DNA from: Mogibacterium sp.
GTDB taxonomy: Bacteria; Bacillota; Clostridia; Peptostreptococcales; Anaerovoracaceae
Direction: 5' to 3'
NCBI GenBank assembly: GCA_016775335.1
Contig: JAEUGJ010000010.1
Span: 210,903 to 265,343 of the forward strand
DNA: 54,441 bases
A program made the position numbers and the translations under genes. Positions 50,201 through 54,441 of the stretch are shown here, piece after piece; position 1 is the stretch's first letter, and each line of letters begins with the position of its first letter. The notes beneath the pieces are model-generated. The model saw nothing but the letters and a program-made list of their open reading frames with translations. It was not told where the DNA came from and searched no databases.

Positions 50201-50925
50201 CCGAGGTTATCGTTCGCGAGGAAGGCGGAAATCGGGAATACATCATCCCGTACGGTGCACGTCTGCTGGTTAGCGAGGGCGATGAAGTCCATGCCGGCCA
50301 CCAGCTCACCAAAGGACCGCTGGATCCGAAGGATATCATGAGAATTCTGGGTGTATCCGGAGTATACGAATATCTCCTGTCCGAAGTACAGAGAGTATAC
50401 AGACAGCAGGGTGTAGATATCAACGATAAGCACATCGAAGTTATCGTAAGCCAGATGCTGTCCAAGTACAAGATTGAGAAGTCCGGTGACACCGACCTGC
50501 TGCCGGGCGGAATGTACAGCCGCTTCGAACTGGAGAAGGCCAACGAAGCTGCGGCAGAGAAAGACGGAGAGCCGGCAACGGCAGAACGTCAGCTGCTGGG
50601 TATCACCAAGGCAGCGCTGGCAACCAACTCCTTCCTGTCGGCAGCATCCTTCCAGGAGACCACGCGTGTCCTGACCGATGCAGCGGTAAAGGGAAAGACC
50701 GACCACCTGAGAGGTCTGAAGGAGAACGTTATGATCGGAAAGCTCATCCCGGCAGGTACCGGTATGAAGCAGTATCGTAACATCGAGGTAGACTACGGAG
50801 AAAACGAACCTTTAATGAGAAGCTCCTACGAAGAAAATGAAGAGGGGAATGCTTCCGAAGCCGTTTCCGACAGAAACGCGAAGATGGAAGGTTTGAACGA
50901 AGATCTGGAAAGTCTCGCAAATTAA
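47287..50925 (+). CDS. rpoC: RNA polymerase beta' subunit
   Basis: A 1212-residue beta' subunit. N-terminal zinc ribbon (CSCGKFNK, ICPSCG), catalytic N452-ADFDGD458 with its three Asp residues for Mg, a second zinc site (CRAERGVCVKC) and the trigger-loop region (GEPGTQLTMRTFHTGG). Ends in a short acidic tail. AAGGGAGG precedes the ATG. Confidence 0.98.
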   Translation: MNNENNYELRNFESLQIKLASTEKMKEWSYGEVTKPETINYRTLKPERDGLFCERIFGPTKDWTCSCGKFNKIRFKGQICPSCGVEVTKSKVRRERMGHIELVAPVSHIWYFKGIPSRIGLVLDITPKNLERVLYFASYIVTDPGDTPFEYKQIIEETQYNEAREIYGKNFKAAMGAEAIKQLLMDIDVDELAEELREQLTKASGQKRIRLVKRLEVIEAFKQSGNRPEWMILDVVPVIPPDLRPMVQLEGGRFATSDLNDLYRRVINRNNRLKKLLELGAPDIIVRNEKRMLQESVDSLIDNGRRGRPVTGVAGRALKSLSDMLKGKQGRFRQNLLGKRVDYSGRSVIVVGPGLKFYQCGLPKTMALELFKPFIMKELVAQEKAHNIKSAKTMVEKMKPEVWDVLDYVIKDHPVLLNRAPTLHRLGIQAFEPVLVEGKAIKLHPLVCTAFNADFDGDQMAVHVPLSVEAQAEARFLMLSVNNILAPKDGSPITIPTQDMILGSYYLTHPGTEERNLDNEKGDGKCFTDMDEMMMAYQNGTIGIHAKVKVRMKAYPEDPGKLVESTVGRFIFNQGLPQDMGFVDREKDPYSLEVDFLCGKKQLGTIIDKCFKKHGNTETVLMLDYVKSIGYHYSTIGAVTISISDMEIPEEKAEIVAAAERDVDKFETYYRRGLMSDRERYDRVIGVWREATGKVADALMESLGSLNNLFIMANSGARGNKSQISQVGGMRGLMANAAGHTVEIPIKSNFREGLSILEYFISSNGARKGLTDTALRTADSGYLTRRLVDISHSVIVNDWDCGSTEGVEVQAFKDGKDVIEPLNQRIAGRFAAEDIVDPTTGEVLVKTNDEISDAMAEHIEAIGIETVKIRSVMTCRAERGVCVKCYGRNLATGTQVLPGEAVGIIAAQSIGEPGTQLTMRTFHTGGVAGSDITQGLPRVEELFEARKPKGLAEICEADGVVESIALRDDNKTEVIVREEGGNREYIIPYGARLLVSEGDEVHAGHQLTKGPLDPKDIMRILGVSGVYEYLLSEVQRVYRQQGVDINDKHIEVIVSQMLSKYKIEKSGDTDLLPGGMYSRFELEKANEAAAEKDGEPATAERQLLGITKAALATNSFLSAASFQETTRVLTDAAVKGKTDHLRGLKENVMIGKLIPAGTGMKQYRNIEVDYGENEPLMRSSYEENEEGNASEAVSDRNAKMEGLNEDLESLAN

Positions 50926-50935
50926 TAATTTAGCA

Positions 50936-50965
50936 TTGACAAAATATCAGTATTGCTGATATAAT
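50936..50965 (+). promoter_or_regulatory. Promoter of the rpsL-rpsG-fusA-tuf unit
   Basis: TTGACA (50936-50941), 18-base spacer, TATAAT (50960-50965) preceded by an extended TG. It gives the str operon its own strong start. Confidence 0.85.
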
Positions 50966-50982
50966 CATCAATGTTCGTTATC

Positions 50983-51022
50983 ACTGAAAAGACCTGGCGC
51001 ACCAGGTCTTTTCAGTTTGATT
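50983..51022 (+). promoter_or_regulatory. Large palindrome in the rpsL leader
   Basis: A perfect 14-bp stem (50984-50997 with 51002-51015), four-base loop, immediately downstream of the promoter -10. TTTGATTT follows, a weak T tract. It could end rpoC readthrough and at the same time act as an attenuator or S12/S7-type leader in the new transcript. Confidence 0.6.
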
Positions 51023-51083
51023 TACGATAAATGCTGCAGCCTATCGCTGCGGTGGCATAAATTCTAGAGGAAAGGAGACAATA

Positions 51084-51500
51084 ATGCCTACTATTAACCA
51101 ATTAGTTCGTCAGGGTAGAACCAGCTCGGTAAAGAAGTCTAATGCACCTGCGCTCGGTAAGAACATGAACACACTGAAGAAGAGTCTTACCAACGTTAAC
51201 TCACCACAGAAGAGAGGCGTGTGCGTAGCGGTTAAGACTGTTACTCCTAAGAAGCCAAATTCAGCTCTGAGAAAAGTTGCAAGAGTTCGTTTGACTAACG
51301 GAATCGAAGTTACCGCTTACATTCCGGGTATCGGCCACAATCTGCAGGAGCACTCCGTTGTTCTGATCAGAGGCGGAAGAGTTAAGGACCTCCCGGGTGT
51401 TAGATATCACATCGTAAGAGGTACCCTGGATACCGCTGGCGTATCCGACCGTGGTCAGGCGCGTTCCAAGTACGGAGCAAAGAGACCTAAGAAGAAGTAG
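51084..51500 (+). CDS. rpsL: 30S ribosomal protein S12
   Basis: A 138-residue S12: PTINQLVRQGR start, KKPNSALRKVARVRLTNG and GGRVKDLPGVRYHIVRG. The Lys residues altered in streptomycin resistance are wild-type. AAAGGAG precedes the ATG. First gene of the str operon. Confidence 0.98.
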   Translation: MPTINQLVRQGRTSSVKKSNAPALGKNMNTLKKSLTNVNSPQKRGVCVAVKTVTPKKPNSALRKVARVRLTNGIEVTAYIPGIGHNLQEHSVVLIRGGRVKDLPGVRYHIVRGTLDTAGVSDRGQARSKYGAKRPKKK

Positions 51501-51517
51501 TTGATTCGGGATATTGT

Positions 51518-51539
51518 CTTAATATTGTAATATATTAAG
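51518..51539 (+). other. A+T-rich hairpin between rpsL and rpsG
   Basis: An 8-bp stem (51518-51525 with 51532-51539) followed by a G+C-rich GCGCCGCGGCCGGCG stretch. May be an S7 binding or processing site; no terminator T tract. Confidence 0.35.
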
Positions 51540-51600
51540 GCGCCGCGGCCGGCGTTAGAAGTTCGGTCGAGTACCCCGTGGTAACAAGGAGGGAAGAGAA

Positions 51601-52071
51601 GTGCCAAGAAAAGGTAACACACCAAAGAGAGATGTACTTCCAGATCCAGTATACGGTAGTGTCGTAGTTGCAAAGCTCATCAACAGCATCATGCTGGACG
51701 GTAAGAAGGGCGTTGCTCAGAGCATCGTATATGATGCTTTCGATCAGATTCAGGAAGCTACCGGCAATGAACCACTGGAAGTATTTGAAGAGGCAATGAA
51801 CAACATCATGCCGAAACTGGAAGTTAAAGCAAGAAGAATCGGTGGTGCGAACTACCAGGTTCCGATTGAAGTAAGACCGGAAAGACGTCAGACTCTGGCT
51901 CTGCGTTGGCTCACTCTGTACACAAGAAACAGAGGCGAGAAGACCATGGCAGAGAGACTGGCAAAAGAGCTCATCGATGCGTCCAACAATACAGGTGCGT
52001 CTGTAAAGAAGAAGGAAGATACGCATAAGATGGCTGAGGCAAACAAGGCGTTTGCACACTTCAGATGGTAA
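51601..52071 (+). CDS. rpsG: 30S ribosomal protein S7
   Basis: A 156-residue S7: PRKGNTPKRDVLPDP start, IGGANYQVPIEVRPERR and KKEDTHKMAEANKAFAHFRW end. GTG start with AAGGAGGG ahead. S7 normally represses this operon by binding its own mRNA. Confidence 0.98.
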   Translation: MPRKGNTPKRDVLPDPVYGSVVVAKLINSIMLDGKKGVAQSIVYDAFDQIQEATGNEPLEVFEEAMNNIMPKLEVKARRIGGANYQVPIEVRPERRQTLALRWLTLYTRNRGEKTMAERLAKELIDASNNTGASVKKKEDTHKMAEANKAFAHFRW

Positions 52072-52119
52072 TCTGAAAAAGACAGAAAGAGAAAACGAGT
52101 ATTATAGAGAGGAGATAGA

Positions 52120-54186
52120 ATGCCAAGAGAATTTTCTTTGGAAAAAACAAGAAACGTTGGTATCATGGCTCATATCGATGCCGGTAAGACCACAACAACA
52201 GAACGTATTCTGTTTTACACAGGAAAAACGCACAAGATCGGTGAAACACACGATGGTGCAGCTACCATGGACTACATGGCCCAGGAGCAGGAACGTGGTA
52301 TTACCATCACCTCTGCGGCTACTACCGCTCAGTGGAAAGACACTCGTATCAATATTATCGACACCCCGGGACACGTGGACTTTACCGTTGAGGTAGAGAG
52401 ATCTCTTCGTGTACTGGACGGTGCGGTAATGGTACTCAGTGCGAAAGAGGGTGTAGAGCCTCAGTCAGAAACAGTTTGGAGACAGGCTGAGAAGTACAAC
52501 GTACCGAGAATGATCTTCGTTAACAAGATGGACGTTCTGGGTGCGGATTTCTTCCACGTTCTCGACACAATTCATGATAGATTAAGAGCGAATGCCGTTC
52601 CGGTTCAGATGCCAATCGGTGCAGAGAACCAGTTCGTAGGTATCATCGACCTGATCACCATGAAGGCAGAGGTATATGACAAGGACGTTCTTGGAACTGA
52701 ATTTGATATCGTAGATATTCCGGAAGACATGCTGGAAGAGGCTCAGGTATGGCACGATAAGCTGGTTGAGTCTGTTGCGGAGTGCGACGAGGAACTCATG
52801 ATGAAGTATCTTGAGGGTGAAGAAATCACCATCGACGAGATCAAAACCACAATCCGTAAGGAAACACTGAAGGGCGAGATGTTCCCGATGTTCTGCGGAT
52901 CCGCATACAAGAACAAGGGTGTTCAGATGATGCTGGACGGTATTGTAGATTACATGCCATCCCCACTGGACATTCCGGCTATCAAGGGTATTGACCCGGA
53001 TACCGGAGAAGAAGATGAAAGACACTCCAGCGATAAGGCTCCATTTGCCGCACTTGCATTCAAGATTGTTGCTGACCCGTTTGTTGGTAAGCTGGCATTC
53101 TTCCGTGTATATTCCGGAACGCTGAAGGCAGGTTCCTACGTATATAACGCAACCAAGGGCAAGAAGGAGAGAATCGGCCGTATCATGCAGATGCATGCGA
53201 ACCACAGACAGGAAATCGAGATGGTATACTCCGGTGACCTGGCTGCCGCTGTTGGTCTGAAGCAGACCACCACCGGTGACACGCTGTGTGATGAGGATCA
53301 TCCGATCATTCTGGAATCCATGGAATTCCCGGATCCGGTAATCGAGATCGCTATTGAGCCGAAGACCAAGGCAGGTCAGGAAAAGATGGGTATCGCGCTG
53401 GCAAAGCTGGCAGAAGAAGACCCAACCTTCAAGACCTACACCAACGCCGATACCGGTCAGACCATCATCGCCGGAATGGGTGAGCTTCACCTGGAAATCA
53501 TCGTTGACAGACTGCTGAGAGAGTTCAAGGTAGAAGCAAACGTTGGTAAGCCTCAGGTATCCTACAAGGAGACCATCACCAAGGAAGTGGACGAGGATTA
53601 CAAGCACAAGAAACAGACCGGTGGTTCCGGACAGTACGGACACGTTCGTTTCAAGATGTATCCGAGAGAAGCCGGTTCCGGATTCGAGTTCAAGAACTCC
53701 ATCGTGGGTGGTGCGATTCCGAAGGAATACATCCCGAAGATCGAGGAAGGATTCGTCAGTGCAATGGAAACCGGTCCGGTTGCAGGCTATCAGATGGTAG
53801 ACATCGGTATCGAGCTGTATGACGGTTCTTACCACGAAGTCGACTCTTCCGAGATGGCCTTCAAGATTGCAGCAACCATGGGATTCAAGGATGCCTGCAA
53901 GAAGGCAGCACCGGTTCTTCTGGAGCCGATCTTCAAGGTTGAGGTAACCGTTCCGGAGAATAACATGGGTGACATCATCGGTGATATCAGTTCCAGAAGG
54001 GGAAGAATCGAAGGATCTGACATCAGAGGCGGTGCCGCAATCGTACGTGGATTCGTTCCGCTGTCCGAGATGTTCGGTTACGCTACTGACCTGCGTTCCA
54101 AGACACAGGGAAGAGGTACCTATGTAATGCAGTTCGACCATTTCGACAAGCTCCCGGAGAGCCTGCTGGAAAAGGTAACGAAGTAG
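52120..54186 (+). CDS. fusA: Elongation factor G
   Basis: A 688-residue translational GTPase. G1 AHIDAGKT, G2/G3 region ERGITITSAAT and DTPGHVDF, G4 NKMD, followed by domains II-V (SGQYGHVRFKMYPREAGSGFEF in domain IV, RGRIEGSDIRGGAAIVRGFVPLSEMFGYATDLRS in domain V). Catalyses ribosome translocation. AGAGGAG precedes the ATG. Confidence 0.98.
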   Translation: MPREFSLEKTRNVGIMAHIDAGKTTTTERILFYTGKTHKIGETHDGAATMDYMAQEQERGITITSAATTAQWKDTRINIIDTPGHVDFTVEVERSLRVLDGAVMVLSAKEGVEPQSETVWRQAEKYNVPRMIFVNKMDVLGADFFHVLDTIHDRLRANAVPVQMPIGAENQFVGIIDLITMKAEVYDKDVLGTEFDIVDIPEDMLEEAQVWHDKLVESVAECDEELMMKYLEGEEITIDEIKTTIRKETLKGEMFPMFCGSAYKNKGVQMMLDGIVDYMPSPLDIPAIKGIDPDTGEEDERHSSDKAPFAALAFKIVADPFVGKLAFFRVYSGTLKAGSYVYNATKGKKERIGRIMQMHANHRQEIEMVYSGDLAAAVGLKQTTTGDTLCDEDHPIILESMEFPDPVIEIAIEPKTKAGQEKMGIALAKLAEEDPTFKTYTNADTGQTIIAGMGELHLEIIVDRLLREFKVEANVGKPQVSYKETITKEVDEDYKHKKQTGGSGQYGHVRFKMYPREAGSGFEFKNSIVGGAIPKEYIPKIEEGFVSAMETGPVAGYQMVDIGIELYDGSYHEVDSSEMAFKIAATMGFKDACKKAAPVLLEPIFKVEVTVPENNMGDIIGDISSRRGRIEGSDIRGGAAIVRGFVPLSEMFGYATDLRSKTQGRGTYVMQFDHFDKLPESLLEKVTK

Positions 54187-54224
54187 TATAAAAAAATTAT
54201 TTTTACCATATTAGGAGGAAAGAT

Positions 54225-54441
54225 ATGGCTAAGCAGAAATATGAGAGAACCAAACCGCATATTAATATCGGTACAATTGGCCACGTTGACCACGGTAAGA
54301 CCACTCTGACTGCAGCAATCACAAAGACACTGCACGCAAGATACGGTCTGGGTGCTGACGTAGCATTCGACGAAATCGATAAGGCGCCGGAAGAAAAGGC
54401 AAGAGGAATCACGATTTCTTCCGCACACGTAGAGTACGAGA
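54225..54441 (+). CDS. tuf: Elongation factor Tu, truncated by the window end
   Basis: The first 72 residues of EF-Tu: KPHINIGTIGHVDHGKTTLTAAIT with the G1 P-loop, and DEIDKAPEEKARGITISSAHVEYE leading into the G2 region. AGGAGGAAAGAT precedes the ATG. The remaining about 325 codons lie outside the window. Last gene of the str operon. Confidence 0.97.
   Translation, partial: MAKQKYERTKPHINIGTIGHVDHGKTTLTAAITKTLHARYGLGADVAFDEIDKAPEEKARGITISSAHVEYE

Overview
The window looks like a chromosomal segment of a Gram-positive, anaerobic, amino-acid-fermenting member of the Clostridia, with a moderately high G+C content for that class. Evidence for this includes an LPXTG surface protein, Fe-S L-serine dehydratase, PduL-type phosphotransacylase, D-2-hydroxyacid dehydrogenase, mini-RNase III, a CarD-type regulator, B. 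subtilis-type ThyA, and the rpmG-secE-nusG-rplKAJL-rpoBC-rpsLG-fusA-tuf order. Family XIII / Anaerovoracaceae is my best guess, but it is inference only. I saw no rRNA, tRNA, CRISPR array, prophage or insertion sequence.

Layout. 1-300: GC-rich tandem repeat and a strong terminator. 300-4850 (minus): predicted queuosine-precursor transporter, SDR, AEC-type carrier, LPXTG beta-helix surface protein. 5050-6770 (plus): D-lactate-type dehydrogenase and nitroreductase. 6900-10020 (plus): four-gene redox cluster (AhpD-like protein, ArsS-like radical SAM protein, TVP38-type membrane protein, CCG Fe-S protein). 10100-12300: a small membrane protein, a LysR regulator, an A+T-rich orphan gene and a palindromic repeat. 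12300-14540: pduL divergent from tadA and an exported Ig-like membrane protein. 14600-21480: ispE, a GntR regulator, carA, and a carB gene fused in frame to a dapF-like domain. 21500-23930: serine dehydratase and an SDR resembling 12-alpha-hydroxysteroid dehydrogenases. 23950-30000 (minus): two-component system, then an overlapping operon of asparaginase, radical SAM, ACT and UPF0210 genes. 30160-39240 (plus): carD, ispDF, proS, a split chromate transporter, cysS, mrnC, thyA, folA, rlmB. 39460-54441 (plus): a small membrane protein and the ribosomal/RNA polymerase/elongation-factor block, ending inside tuf.

How it fits together. The right half is conserved information-processing machinery with recognisable control sites: an L10-type leader, a large palindrome before rpsL, an rpmG leader hairpin and two promoters before carD. 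The left half is metabolic and accessory. ispE and ispDF supply isoprenoid precursors by the MEP route. carAB feeds pyrimidines and arginine. Serine dehydratase, asparaginase and PduL fit amino-acid fermentation.

The most unusual item is the CarB fusion. Its DapF-like C-terminal domain keeps one catalytic cysteine but has Ser at the second and has lost most diaminopimelate-binding residues. It looks like a pseudo-enzyme or sensor domain attached beyond the allosteric domain of carbamoyl-phosphate synthetase.
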